Positions 1 to 19,252 are shown, counted from the first letter of the stretch. The stretch is 41,892 nt of DNA from Basidiobolus ranarum (GCA_040143965.1 JASJQH010006911.1:1-41892), one strand, 5' to 3'. Notes: a model not told the origin generated them from the letters alone. Numbers and translations: made by a program.

Positions 1-1
1 T

Positions 2-217
2 GCCTACCACAAATACAGAGTTAAGCGTAACTGCTGGCCTAAGACTCGTGGTGTTGCTATGAACCCCGTCGACCATCCCCACGGTGGTGGTAATCATCAA
101 CACATTGGTCATGCTTCTACCGTTGCTCGCGACTCCTCTGCTGGTCAAAAGGTCGGTCTTATCGCTGCCCGTCGTACCGGTTTGCTCCGTGGTACCAAAA
201 AGATTGCCGACAAATAA
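2..217 (+). CDS. RPL2: 60S ribosomal protein uL2 (L2/L8), C-terminal exon, cut by left edge
   Basis: The open frame gives the last 71 residues of the universal large-subunit protein uL2, which sits by the peptidyl transferase centre and binds 23S/25S rRNA. Seen directly: the near-invariant [16 protein letters not shown] motif, whose first His is the residue linked to ribosome activity, then the basic tail [12 protein letters not shown] and a TAA stop. The piece is complete at its 3' end and has no intron. Codons are rich in GCT, GGT, CGT and C-ending forms, unlike the neighbouring kinase gene, as expected of a highly expressed gene. The start lies outside the window. Confidence 0.97.
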   Translation, partial: AYHKYRVKRNCWPKTRGVAMNPVDHPHGGGNHQHIGHASTVARDSSAGQKVGLIAARRTGLLRGTKKIADK

Positions 218-895
218 ATACAATATCAAAGATCACTATTATTCTTCTACTGAACATTGGTCTCTTTGTGTGGTGTTACGTATGTCTGATGCCGTTATTC
301 TGTCTTTTATTTTTTGGTACAAGTGTTGTTATCATGTCATGTTCGATTTAATTAAAAGATCTATATTCTCAAATTATAAGAAGCCAATACAGAGAACAGC
401 ATATAATCAATGCATATTTAGCCTGATATGAAGAATGTTTGCCTTTTAATGGTTTACAAAATCAATTCTTTTGACATTACCTTGTTATCTTGAATTCTTG
501 GCGTGGGCAGTTTAACGGGTTAAATCGCACCAGGTTTTCACAATTTGAATGCTCATTGAGATCTATTTTGAACGCTGTATATTGATTCCTTCAGTGTTCA
601 CTCAAAGTAGTAGAAATGTGTTAATGAGCTCTTAATCTCATCATTACTAGCGATATTTAAGATGTGATGAATATTACTAGACTAGAGAGAATGAACCATA
701 GTTCATATATTTAGGTATCAAGATCAAGTTTGAAGGGTGACCTAATATAACATTGTATTTGACAACTAAAAAACGTCACAAATGAGATCTAACATAAGCC
801 AGATTAACCGAGAATTTCGGGGGTTATATTATGCGAATTAGAACTAATAGAACGAGGTTAACACTGAAGCTCAAACTTAATCAGGTTCATTTATC
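218..895. other. Intergenic: uL2 3' end and STT4 upstream region
   Basis: AT-rich, 678 bases, between two genes on the same strand. It should hold the uL2 3' untranslated region and poly(A) site and the STT4 promoter. The open frame at its left end is only the shadow of the uL2 exon. I see no tRNA, no snoRNA boxes I would trust, and no conserved protein. Confidence 0.5.
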
Positions 896-8846
<7,951 letters not shown>

Positions 8847-9043
8847 GAATAGGTCTCCTATCCATACTCCTATATACATATGCTGCTTGAAATTCCAAAA
8901 AACTATACATATTTAAGTCGTCTTGTCACTGTCAAAATAAACGATTATTTTGAATAGAATCGACTCTTAGTACTTTTATTCTATATGTGCTTGATGAACG
9001 TGGTCGATTTATGGTACATAGATGCGGTGTAGAAGTTGAAAAG

Positions 9044-11138
9044 TCAAAACTGCATTGTATTCTGTGTGGTAGTTGAGTAAGGAATTTGTTCATTTGATCT
9101 CTGCGTGTCGAAGGATTCAATGTTTGCTGGTATACTTGGGGAGGTAGTAGAACTTCTTTTCAAACTACTGCTGCAGTTCATTATGTCCAGCGATGTTCCT
9201 TCACAAAATTCGCGTGGGCTTGAGGGAAAAGATGCAGTCTGCGTGTCTCCAGAGCAGTCACGCTTTTCCATGATAAGTAATTTATCATTGAACTCTTTGA
9301 CTGGTATTTGATTAGCAGATAAATCCTGCTGTCCCCCTTTGACGGCAACTCTCTTTTTTTTGGCAGACTCTTTTAATTGATCCCAACGATCTCGATACTT
9401 ACTAAGCATCATGTTCTAAATTAAGATTCAATTATAACCCGAGATTTTGTTGAGTGAGTGACAGCATAACTCACCTGTTTCGCATTCTCTACTTTCAAAA
9501 GCCTGACTTTCTCTTCAAGTTCTTGTACATTTTTCTGTAGTGCTATCTCATAGGCACTAGGCCCTATGTTTGTCATCATGGATGAGAGCGCCATAAATAG
9601 TGCATAAACAAATAGTAAAATCAACAAACCATGTTGGTGACTGAACTCTGATCTTGAATGCTTTCGTTTGGACTGGAAGAAACAGGTTGAGAACGTTTGT
9701 TCGGAATAACTTGGAGAGAAGCATATCATACCTGCTTATGGACATCCTGTCGTAACTGTAAGATACTACTCTTCAATAAAGTATTTTCTTCAGTAACCTA
9801 GAATTGGTCAAGTTGTTACTTCCAATGCTACGTTCTAGCTGTTAACTGCAATCTCACTTTTTCTAGAGTGCCCATCTGCCGTGAGAGGATATCGATCGTG
9901 CTCTTTAAGTGTTGGTTTTCTATCATGTATTCCTCAATCGTTTTTATGCTGCTGGTTGCTCTATCAGAAATGAGGTCATTAGTTGATGAACATACTTCGT
10001 ATTCACCTGGTTGAGAAATTACTTGGGTTGATCTGAAGACGGGATGAGGATTGATAAACTTTCGGATAGCATTTCTGGTATCTTGCTGTCGCATTCTGTG
10101 GAACCCTTACTAGAATTTTCTAGCTTTACATGATGTTCAGGAACGATGATGAAAGATCCCAACATCCCTTCAGTATCGTCTTTAAGGTCTATTAATTGAT
10201 TTTCTATTAGAGAAGGGGTTACTATCGTTGCTCATTCTAGGCTTTACCTTCGTCTTTGTTGGTGTGCTGCACTTCAACCTCTCCGATACCAACATTCATC
10301 ATCTCTTCAAAGATTGTAGGACTAGATGGATTTTCTATCAGTATCTCTACCGTCTCCCAAAACCTATCAAACGGGTTGGATGTGCGATCCTATGTTGATT
10401 TGCCATAAGATTCTGGAGTTGTCCAACTATCTCAATGGAAACTTAAGTTTTACCTCGTTATGAATATAGCTGTTTGGATCCTCAGACGTGTGGGATGGAG
10501 AGATAGGAGCAGAGTTCAAATGACCTAAGACGGATACATGAATTAGTAACATGTAATTGAGCTCATGTTACTCTTTTGTTCTGGTCTCACCACTTTTGAA
10601 TTTCACAGTACTTGGTACATATCTAGATGTGACAGCATCTATGGCTGGACTAGTCTTCAAAATGGTATTGTGGTCATTCTCACTCCTCGAATTACGCTTC
10701 TGCGACAAGTTTTTGGTTAATTTACGCTCTATTTCAAACCCGTGCCTTTTATGCGCCGAAGAAAGTAACTGAAGCGTACGAATTACCTGTGCAACAAAAG
10801 ATACACAATAAGTTAAAATAGTTTAGACTTTGGAAAGGAAGTCCTTACTTCGGCATCCGAGGTAAATTCTATAGCCATTTCAAAGTTATCTTATATAGAG
10901 AACGGAGTAAGTTATACTTCAGAGACACAGTCTAACTACTATTTTACCAGCAGCAATTAAATGCTCTTGTGCAGCTTCTTTAAATAACCCTCTGGATTCA
11001 TATTCCTCAGCCACATTTGCATGTTGATGGGCCTACAAAGTTCAACGAGTCTATGTAAACAGGGGTATTTACAGTGAATATTCACAAAAAGTCATACGAC
11101 AACTGGAGTCTTACTTTACTAATTGGACTCTCTTCCAT
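9044..11138 (-). CDS. ATG38: NRBF2/Atg38-like autophagy protein (MIT plus coiled coil)
   Basis: NRBF2/Atg38 is an accessory subunit of the autophagy PI 3-kinase complex I (Vps34-Vps15-Beclin/Atg6-Atg14). The ATG at 11138 opens a short exon, MEESPISK. The next exons give an MIT-like helical hairpin (AHQHANVAEEYESRG, then KEAAQEHLIAA and FEMAIEFTSDAEV, ending in AHKRHG), close in layout to the NRBF2 N-terminus. A middle segment, NPFDRFWETVEILIEN, resembles the conserved FW-x-x-VE motif of fungal Atg38-like proteins. Two coiled coils follow (YMIENQHLKSTIDILSRQM; VQELEEKVRLLKVENAKQ), then a basic KESAKKKR patch and a low-complexity tail. A hydrophobic stretch near 9593-9660 is intron, not a membrane span. 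The region has several short introns; inner boundaries are approximate. It shares a 356-base divergent upstream region with ArgRS. Confidence 0.68.
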
Positions 11139-11494
11139 TGTTGAGTTCATTGTACTGGTAACAATATCTTCAAAAAAAAAGAAGTTGGTTAACGTTGGTA
11201 GGTGTACTCTCTACAACCTTCATAACTGTGACTGTCTTAACTGTCACCCTTCTGAGTATCACACGTGACCGAGTCGATTGTCCCCTTATGGAATTTAAGG
11301 GAAAGAGTATTCATGAATGTCCAAAATTTCAAGTTCTTAGTGATGATTGATAGTGATAAATGAAGATTTCGATTAATCATAACAAAAGGATGATCTTTTT
11401 TTTCAATAAATCCAAGATCTTCGAAGTTACTTTCATATAATTTAGAACAGTGATCGTCTCTTTGAATTACTCCTCCTTGGATTTCTCAATCATC
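11139..11494. other. Divergent promoter region, Atg38-like gene / ArgRS
   Basis: This 356-base region lies between two start codons pointing away from each other. It contains a CACGTG box at 11262-11267 and T-rich tracts nearer the ArgRS start. No conserved coding is seen. Confidence 0.5.
11262..11267. promoter_or_regulatory. E-box CACGTG
   Basis: A perfect CACGTG palindrome lies in the divergent promoter, about 124 bases upstream of the Atg38-like start. In fungi, bHLH factors such as Pho4 and Cbf1 bind this core. A six-base site can occur by chance; function is inference. Confidence 0.3.
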
Positions 11495-13258
11495 ATGTTG
11501 GACCTCTTCAAAGAAAAGATCGCTGAGCAAATCTCTGAGTTCTCTGGCGTCGATGCTAAGCTCATTCCGGATATGTTAGATTCACCCAAAGTTGCTGAAC
11601 ATGGTGACTTTGCTATCGCTCTCCCTAAAATGAGACTTAAGGGTAATCCAGTTCAATTCGCCAAAGATTGGAGTGAAAAGGTAATTTTACTACAAAAGGG
11701 ATAATACTACTAAGAACAATTTTTTTCTAAATTCTTCCTTTGAATATTTTAGTTCGTTCTCAACGAATACATCACTAAAGTCACCGCCGCTGGACCTTTC
11801 CTTAACTTCACCATTTCCAAAGAACACCTTCGTGATATGGTTTTAAAGAGAATCTTTGAGGAGAAGGAGAAGTACGGTACCAACAAGTCCGGTGAAGGAA
11901 AGTCAGTTATCGTTGAGTTCAGTAGTCCTAATATCGCCAAGCCTTTCCATGCTGGACATTTGAGAAGTACCATTATTGGTAACTTTATTAGAAATGTTCA
12001 TGATGCCAACGGTTGGAAGACCATTGCTATGAACTATTTGGGTGATTGGGGTAAGCAATATGGTATCCTCGCTATCGGATTCGAAAGATATGGCTCTGAC
12101 GAAGAGTTACATGCTGATGCTATCAAGCATTTGTATGACGTTTACGTCAAGATCAATGCTGACGCTGAAAAAGACGACACTATTCACGACCAAGCTAGAG
12201 CTTATTTCAAGAGAATGGAAGATGGAGATGAAGAGGCTCTTAAGATGTGGAAGAAGTTCCGTGACTTGAGTATCGTCAAGTATAAGGAAACTTATGCTAG
12301 ACTTAACATTTCATTTGATGTTTACTCTGGTGAATCTCAAGTTGACAATGGAATGAGACGCGCCATGGCTCTTTTGGAAGAAAGAAACATCTCCATTGAG
12401 TCCGAAGGTGCTAAGATCATTGACTTGACCAAAGACAAGCTTGGCAAGGTCGTTGTTCAAAAGAATGACGGTACCACTCTTTATATCACCCGTGATATTG
12501 GTGCCGCTATGGAGCGTCATGAACAATACAATTTCGATGCTATGTACTACGTTATTGCCTCACAACAAGATCTCCATGTTGCCCAACTATTCAAGATTTT
12601 GGAGAAACTTGACTTCGACTGGGGTAAGAAATGTACCCACATCAATTATGGTCTTGTTGCTGGTATGAGCACCAGAAAGGGAACTGCTGTCTTCCTTGAT
12701 GATATGTTGAACCAAACCCAAGAATCCATGCACGAGGTTATGCGTAAGAATGAGCACAAGTACTCACAAATCGAAAACCCCGAGGAGGTTGCTGATGTTG
12801 TTGGTATTTCAGCCATTATGATTCAAGATATGGCTGCTCGTCGTATCCGTAACTACGATTTCGATTGGAACAGAATGTTCTCCTTCGAAGGTGATACTGG
12901 ACCATACCTTCAATATGCTCACTCCCGTTTGTGCTCTATTGAACGTAATTCCGATATCAAGGTTAACCCTGATGCCAAGTTCGAATTACTTACTGAGAAG
13001 TCAGCTATGGAATTGATTGAGCTCATTGCCCGTTATCCTGAATTAGTAGCTAGCGTTATGAAGGGCTTCGAACCCTGTAACGTTGTTACTTATGCTCTCA
13101 AACTCAGTCATGCCGTCTCCAATGCCTATGATTCTCTCTGGGTAAAGGGTGAAGAGAACGATGTTGCTGAGGCCCGTCTTGGTTTGTACTATGCTGCTAG
13201 AGTAACTCTTGGTAATGCCATGAGATTACTTGGTTTGAAGCCTTTGGAAAGAATGTAA
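11495..13258 (+). CDS. RRS1: Arginyl-tRNA synthetase, cytosolic type, 563 aa
   Basis: Charges tRNA-Arg with arginine (class I synthetase). Two exons: 11495-11680 and 11753-13258, joined across a 72-nt intron, giving 564 codons with the stop. Seen: the short N-terminal domain, then SSPNIAKPFHAGHLRST, which holds the HIGH-class signature as HAGH (residues 128-131). A KMSKS-equivalent loop follows in GLVAGMSTRKGT, and the anticodon-binding region ends in LGLKPLERM. At 563 residues it is slightly shorter than the yeast enzyme (about 607). The ATG at 11495 is the first in frame; the frame is open for a short way upstream but without an ATG. One intron only and a strong codon bias contrast with the intron-dense neighbours, consistent with high expression. 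Confidence 0.97.
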
Positions 13259-13544
13259 AAATATACTGTAACTGATTGTTTTCACAGCATAATTTATTCC
13301 CATTTCGATTCAAGCAACAACTGTTGAATAAAATAATCTTGATCATTATATAGAATATACTTGCCTTATATACAATGGGATTATTTCTACGAATGTTGGA
13401 TCAAAAGTCTCATATTATCTACGCTATGTTGTGATATTTGATGGTATTAGTGTACAATCTCAAATCAGGGTTTAATAAAAATTGGTAGTATCTTTTGAAG
13501 CATTATATATGTTCCATGAATAGTAAGTGTGAAATTTAGCTAAA

Positions 13545-14346
13545 ATGTTCTCCATTCAGCTACTAAAGCTGCAGCGTCTCCTACCAACCATAACTATGGT
13601 AGAAACCTTGACAAAACCTGGGACTAGGTATACCATAAACATTTTAGAATCACTTGTCTTTTCCACAAAATATACTAATAGCAAGGCACTTTCTAATGAG
13701 CAGGTCTTTTACTTCTGGTCGCTCTCGAGATATCATTACACCAGAGAAATATCGTACCGTCGCTGCAGTGATACTAAAGAGAAAGTTTGACCTCAATAAA
13801 GAGTTAAAACATGACAGCGAAGATGTTCACTCCGTAACTCGTAAGCCAAACGAGTCTTTGTATCTGTTGGTTAAGAAACCAAGACCTGAAAGAGCTTGGC
13901 AGTTTCCTCAAGGGGGTGTTGAAATTGGCGAAACATTGGTTGAGGTAGATATATAATAGTATTCCTTCAAAGTTATACAAACTAAGTATCTTTGTACACA
14001 GGCTGGTAAACGCGAACTTTCGGAGGAGTGTGGTACTGATTTAAAAGTGGACTTTCAAAAATCCTCACCACTCGGTCATATTCGTTACCAATTTCCAGAC
14101 TATCACATCCAGAAATTCCCAGATGCGTTAGGAGCAGAGGTAACATATCCAAAACCCTAACCAAAGATATTGTCAATTAATGACTTCAATTAGGTTTACT
14201 TTATGGAAGCAAATTTCATTTCTGGTCAGGTAAAGGTAGACCAAGATGAAATTGTCGATCATGCATGGTTGACTAAACAAGAAATGCAGAAATATGTCGA
14301 AGAAGATTACTACGATAACATTAAGAATATGATTTCCAACTCATAG
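13545..14346 (+). CDS. MRPL17: Mitochondrial ribosomal protein mL46-like Nudix-domain protein, 213 aa
   Basis: Four exons (13545-13598, 13648-13944, 14002-14139, 14194-14346) give 214 codons. The first 40 or so residues (MFSIQLLKLQRLLPTITM, then ARHFLMSRSFTSGRSRD) look like a mitochondrial import signal: basic, Ser/Arg-rich, no acids. The body is a Nudix fold. GHIRYQFPDYHI, then GAEVYFMEANFISGQ and AWLTKQEMQKYV match the mL46 family (yeast MRPL17), a subunit of the mitochondrial large ribosomal subunit. The Nudix box is complete (G107-x5-E113-x7-R121-E-L-x-E-E-x-G128), although animal mL46 proteins have lost it. The alternative is an active Nudix hydrolase of the RppH kind, since WQFPQGG is RppH-like. 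The downstream MAU2 gene converges on it. Confidence 0.78.
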
Positions 14347-14546
14347 AAGGCCGAATTGCCCTCAAGCGGGCCACAGTTCATTGACGCCATCAATTAAGGA
14401 ACACCGTTACTTTTTCTTTGGATTACAATTGATGAGATGAAGTGTATTCAATTGTTTTAGATAAAATCCAGCATAAGCTTACTTTAATCAAAGATGTTGA
14501 GCATTTACAGCAACAGATAACTTTATTTATGCAGATTTGACACTAA

Positions 14547-17530
14547 TTAGCTGGGATTGATTTGACGTTCTACTTGTTGCCAATGCGCTTGGTTGAGAAT
14601 ATTTTGCTTGTTTGTCTTCTGCTCCAAGCCCTGGCGATGATAAAGATCTTGGAGGAAATGTATTAATAAGGGCCTAACTATATTACAATACAACCAGCAT
14701 TCATATACAAACCTCTTAAAAGTCCACCAGCCACTAAACATCCCATATCATTTCGGCTGTTACGAGATAGAAGATAGGCGGTGGTAAGCATCTTTTCGGA
14801 TTGATCATTTTGAGTATGTTGGAAAAGAGTTCCCAGTAGTGATAATGTAATGGACTTCAGCTGAGTATTGTATAGTGTAGAAGTAAGCTTCAATGTCTCC
14901 AATAGATTCTGCCTAAATGTAAATAAATCAAAACACAGAATCGGTTACATAAATAGCAAGCAAGAATAAAGCTTCTGGGAGAGAACATACTTAGCCTTTA
15001 CAATCTCATGAGTAACGAGACCTTCCACAACATGGAAAACCGCCTTGAGACCGTCCAATTTTCCTTCCAAACAATCTGGTCGTATACCATCGAGCATTGT
15101 ATGAACCTGGATAAGTTTAGACGAATGAGTATGCAACGCCTGAATAAAGTAGAGAAGTTGACTAACCATCTCGCGATTGGAAGCTGATAAACCTATGTGT
15201 ATCAGTGCTTGATTCAGGCGCACTAGTGCCACTAATTCTCGATTATCAGTGCACTACATAATAGTTAAATGATCAGATGATGGCATGCGGTATTCATTTT
15301 TGAAGTGACTTACCCCCGCCGCGGCCTCGTAAAATTGCAGCGCTTCCATACTCTGACCTTGAAACTGACAAAGCATTCCCCAGCTTGAGCAAATCAAAGC
15401 AGCGAATTTTTCCCAAAAGCCACATGTATACGACCAAGATACTAACTCTAACAGAGTCTAAACACCAAATAATTCGGTTAGTCATCAGAAAGATCAGCAT
15501 ACGGAATCGTCAAAATGGCAGTAAGTTACTTTCGTCGCCTCTTGAAACTCCGACCTCAGCATTAAAACATCAGACAGATGTAATAGCATGTGTGCCTTGA
15601 CAACAGCGCACCAGTTTTTGTGCTCAATTGCTTCATGAAGACCTGGATTGCCTGAAGACAAGAAAGGATTAATTCTCGATTAGATATGTCCAAAAGATTG
15701 AAGGCCTTCTTTATACCTAAGAAAGTGCTGAATTGGACTAAAAGTACAAAATCAAGGGGGAGAAAGGAGTTCAATCAGTACATGGATTATTCAACATCGA
15801 TGGTTATATTCTACAGACGTTCTACATTCTTTAGTCCTTCGGTCAAAAACGTTTTTGCTTTTAGATTGGTATTATCAGATTTATTGCACATCCCCGAAAT
15901 CAAATATGCTAAGCTATATAGTTGATTTTTGGTGAGCCATCCTGCGGTCATGACGGAGAACGTCTCATAATGGCCCTGAGTATAGTTGTTCACTACGGTG
16001 GAAGAACGAATCGGAATCTAATCTTACACAACAAAAGTCAGAAAGGTCCAGGATTATTGTTTGAAAAACAGCTATTAATTGTGATTGTGACCTTTATGAA
16101 GCCTTGTATGTCTTGAAGCTCTGTCATAGAAGGGGTTTCTAAAAGAGAGTACATCTCCGTAGTATATTGCATGGCTGTCTTGATGTTCCCCGTGTGTGTG
16201 CTGTAAATTATTAATATCATATAATGACATAGCTGAAGATTTCTATTTTGTACAATTGGTCTTCCCTGACCGATCATATTACTCTCGCGTGGCTGAGGGA
16301 ATAGTATTGAAACCTGCGATAGACCTTCGCTCACGATATGGTACTGTTGAAAGGATAGAGCGTATTGACATTTCGTCAATAGAATGCATGCCTACATTGA
16401 ATATAATTATCAGCATGTCTGGACGAATTATTTGACGACTGTGAGATGCTTACCTTCATATCCAGCTCCTGGCGTCTCTCGGCGAATTGCAATGCTTCGC
16501 TGAGTGAACTGAGACAGCGCCCAAAATCATGGTCCATATAATACAATTTGGCACGAAGTAACAGAAAGTGGTAAATCCAAACAGGTAAATTCAATCTGCA
16601 GCGAAAACGTAGGTGTCAACATCTCTTGTAAAAGAAATGAATTTAAATATCGTAAAAACGCTTACTCTCCAGCCTCAACTATCGAATTCTTAAGTACGTT
16701 TTGTGCAATTTTAAAGTTACGAGTTCTTTCCAAAATCTGGCATTGTAAGTCAATCATCTGAAATTTCAATTCAGAATACCCTTCAAGCTATTACAATGGA
16801 TGTTAGTTTACGTTGTTCAAAATTGCATAAAAAAAACACGACTGCACTAACCTTCTGTGCGAGCAAAATCTATGAATTGTTCGAAAATATGATTTAGACA
16901 GGTGTATTCAGGCATGTGAGTAAAAATATGACTACAAACTGCTTTCTGTAAGTGTTCTTCAGCTTCTACAATATTCTCTGTGTACTGGAAGAGTACCTGA
17001 GCCAACCGAAAACGTGTCTTAGTCTCAATCTTTGGCATCACTGTGACTCTAGAAGGTGTAGTAGGAGTTCTTGGAGATTGAAGAATGGAGGAACGCTGAG
17101 GAGTCCCAAAACGCATAGAAGACGGAGAGTTTGCTGACATACCTCCAGAGAAGAAATTTGCGCTTTTTCCCGATTTCAGTACTGCTTCTAAACAATATAC
17201 AGCAGATTTTATATCACGTTGGTGTTCGATCCATTTCTGTTGAGTTGGTTGAGCAACTAGGCCAGACGCTATTTGACACGCATGGGCAAGATAATGCTCA
17301 GTCAAAGTCCAAAGAATTTTGTGCTGAGAAACACCTTGGGAAGGAGTCTGGGGTTCTAATTGAGTTTGTGATGAACGGAATGGAGTATTAAATATGTTTC
17401 CGGGAGATTGAATTGAGTCTTGATAGTATCCACGTCCCGATTGTGGCTCTTGTTGCTGATATCCACCTGTACGGTTTTGTACAGGCGTAGTAGGTTGTTG
17501 TGGTAAACCTTGTCCTGGATATTGATACAT
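14547..17530 (-). CDS. MAU2: Cohesin loading factor subunit MAU2/Scc4
   Basis: MAU2/Scc4 pairs with Scc2/NIPBL to load cohesin onto chromosomes. Exon 1 starts at an ATG at 17530 with a Gln/Pro-rich leader (MYQYPGQGLPQQPTTP). The helical-repeat body follows: LWTLTEHYLAHACQIASGLV, then AVYCLEAVLKSGKS and FRLAQVLFQYTENIVEAEEH, matching the typical Mau2 pattern of a sister-chromatid cohesion TPR superhelix. Later exons add WIYHFLLLRAKLYYMDHDFG, the segment YSTHTGNIKTAMQYTTEMYS and, near the end, ITLSLLGTLFQHTQ and KDLYHRQG, then the stop at 14547-14549. A disordered Ser/Pro insert (about residues 128-158) splits the first repeats. The gene has several introns; inner boundaries past exon 1 are approximate. 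The CENP-A gene lies immediately upstream on the same strand. Confidence 0.85.
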
Positions 17531-18146
17531 AATCGATAACTTTGAAAATAAAGCAAAGTAGAAATATCGATCAAAGTAAAGGACAGAAAATTCCCTATTA
17601 TTACTAATAAAATTCGGAACTTTAGCGTATTAAGTAAATGTTATAGTTTATGTTCTGAGGTTTCGTTGTATCTTTTCTCTCTTTAACCTCTAGATTTATG
17701 TTGGGCTCTGACGCTTTCACTCGACTCTATTTTAGAAACCTAGTATCCAGTGTTGTGTTGTGAACATAATATAACTCTAATTCATAACAATTAAAGATCG
17801 TGTAAAATGGCCCTACCCCTTCACCCCTTATCTTCAAAATACTCATCTACATGATCAAGCTACTGTTGATAAATGCTGATTAACCGAATCACCTCGAATA
17901 TTGCCGCAGCTTTAGTCGATCAATAATCAAAAGAATGACAAATTTATTTGCAAATTTCGAAAGAGTAGAAGGCATCTTATAGCGTTGGCTTTGAAACACA
18001 GTAGCAATCTTAATTATCTAGACGTATCTCAATAATTAAATGCTAATTGACAAAATCGAGAACATAAGAGGACGCATATAAGAGTAATAAATAAGAAACA
18101 GGGTTAAAGCATATATATCTAAACATAGAATATTAACAAGGCCTTG
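17531..18146. other. Intergenic: CENP-A 3' end and MAU2 upstream region
   Basis: 616 AT-rich bases between two minus-strand genes. It should contain the CENP-A 3' untranslated region and the MAU2 promoter. I find no conserved coding, RNA gene or repeat. Confidence 0.5.
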
Positions 18147-18811
18147 CTAGCCTAATCCTCCCCAAACACCACGAATACGTCTAGCTAGCTGAATGTCTCT
18201 TTGCATTAATGTGACACGCTTGGCATGAATAGCACAGAGGTTGCTGAAAATAAATGTTAGTACAAAGATGCTTAATTGGATTTGTGAATGATACGTACGC
18301 GTCTTCAAATAAATGCACGAGGAACGCTTCAGTGGCCTCCTGAAGTGCTAAAATAGCATGACTTTGCCAACGAAGGCCCACTTGGTCCTGGCTAAACTCA
18401 CCCAGCACATATTCGGAAGCTATCTCTCTAACCTAAATTTAATACCCAATTAGCGATGGTTTTCATTCGTGTAAGGTTATGTATATCCAAATTACAAGTC
18501 GGGCAAAGGGGAGTTTTCGAAGTAAAAGGTCGGTAGTTTTCTGGTAATGACGAATTTCACGTAGTGCTACTGTACCAGGGCGATACCTTCTTGTCTTGGT
18601 GGTACCTGGAGTTCTGGTACCTGAATCGTTAAGTTAGGGAGGTTATTTAGCAATAAATAAACAGAGCATGAGTACTTTTAGCTGGAGTGCGTTTGCCAGG
18701 AACAGTTTTGGAAGTTGATCTAGGAGGAGTTCGTTGTAAAGGTTTAGATGGAACTTTTTTTGTTGACTTGGCAGCCAGCATAGGCCGTTGATTGTGTTTG
18801 GTTCTTGCCAT
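18147..18811 (-). CDS. CNP1: Centromeric histone H3 variant (CENP-A/Cnp1/Cse4), 163 aa
   Basis: This histone marks active centromeres and seeds the kinetochore. Four exons (18811-18676, 18620-18496, 18432-18299, 18243-18147) give exactly 164 codons. The core starts with [16 protein letters not shown] (from R57), then [17 protein letters not shown]. Loop 1 is longer than in canonical H3 and reads [15 protein letters not shown], with the CENP-A-type Trp at 109 and the Cnp1-like VGLRWQS. Helix 2 is [18 protein letters not shown], with the CENP-A residues FLVHLFED, and the protein ends [11 protein letters not shown]. The tail begins MARTK like canonical H3 but then diverges and carries three TP sites (T28, T42, T49). 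Loop 1, the Trp and the tail separate it clearly from H3.1/H3.3. It diverges from the PH-FYVE gene across 936 bases. Confidence 0.95.
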
Positions 18812-18903
18812 AACACGAAGTCTGCTAAATTTTTGGGTTTATCGATATTATGGTCGGAGTGGAAGGGGCCTTTAAAGACACTACTACTCTTGGAGGAAGT
18901 GTT

Positions 18904-18909
18904 ACGCGT
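18904..18909. promoter_or_regulatory. MluI cell-cycle box (ACGCGT), proximal
   Basis: ACGCGT lies about 93 bases upstream of the CENP-A start codon. In fungi MBF binds this core to drive G1/S genes. The core occurs elsewhere in the window at about the chance rate, so only position supports it. Confidence 0.4.
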
Positions 18910-19017
18910 CAAAAAGAGGATATAACAAGAAGCCTGGGGTAGTAGTGCAGTACACCAAGAATAAAATCAAATAAGATCGTGAAATGGCTGTTCTAGAGGT
19001 TCTTTTAAATTAACAAT

Positions 19018-19252
19018 CCAATGCCACTCAATCATGATTGGTTAAGTACAGTAATTAATCACTATTGAAGTGAGTGATAAGACTTGGATTTCCATTCATG
19101 TCTGAAAGGACGCGTTGATTTCAATCAAATCTAAACGTGACCAATGAGTAGCTGACAATGATAGATCGACGCGAGATCAATGGTCATTGACAGCACAAGC
19201 TTCGTACTTGATATTAATACACCCAACACAGAAAGTAAAAAACCTATCCAAT
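19018..19252. promoter_or_regulatory. Cluster of four CCAAT motifs
   Basis: CCAAT occurs at 19018-19022, 19141-19145 and 19248-19252, and as ATTGG at 19037-19041. Such clusters are the usual target of the HAP2/3/5 (NF-Y) complex. They could serve either divergent gene. Confidence 0.35.
19110..19115. promoter_or_regulatory. MluI cell-cycle box (ACGCGT), distal
   Basis: Second ACGCGT copy, about 300 bases upstream of the CENP-A start, between CCAAT motifs. Confidence 0.33.

Noticed and set aside
9593-9660. A hydrophobic stretch that looks like a membrane span in the Atg38-like region
   Set aside because: It falls between a GT donor and a TAG acceptor and is best read as intron; coiled-coil exons continue in phase on either side.
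11450-11494. In-frame open sequence upstream of the ArgRS ATG, possible non-AUG start for a mitochondrial form
   Set aside because: Only about 18 codons back to a stop, with a single Arg and no clear presequence character; not strong enough to claim.
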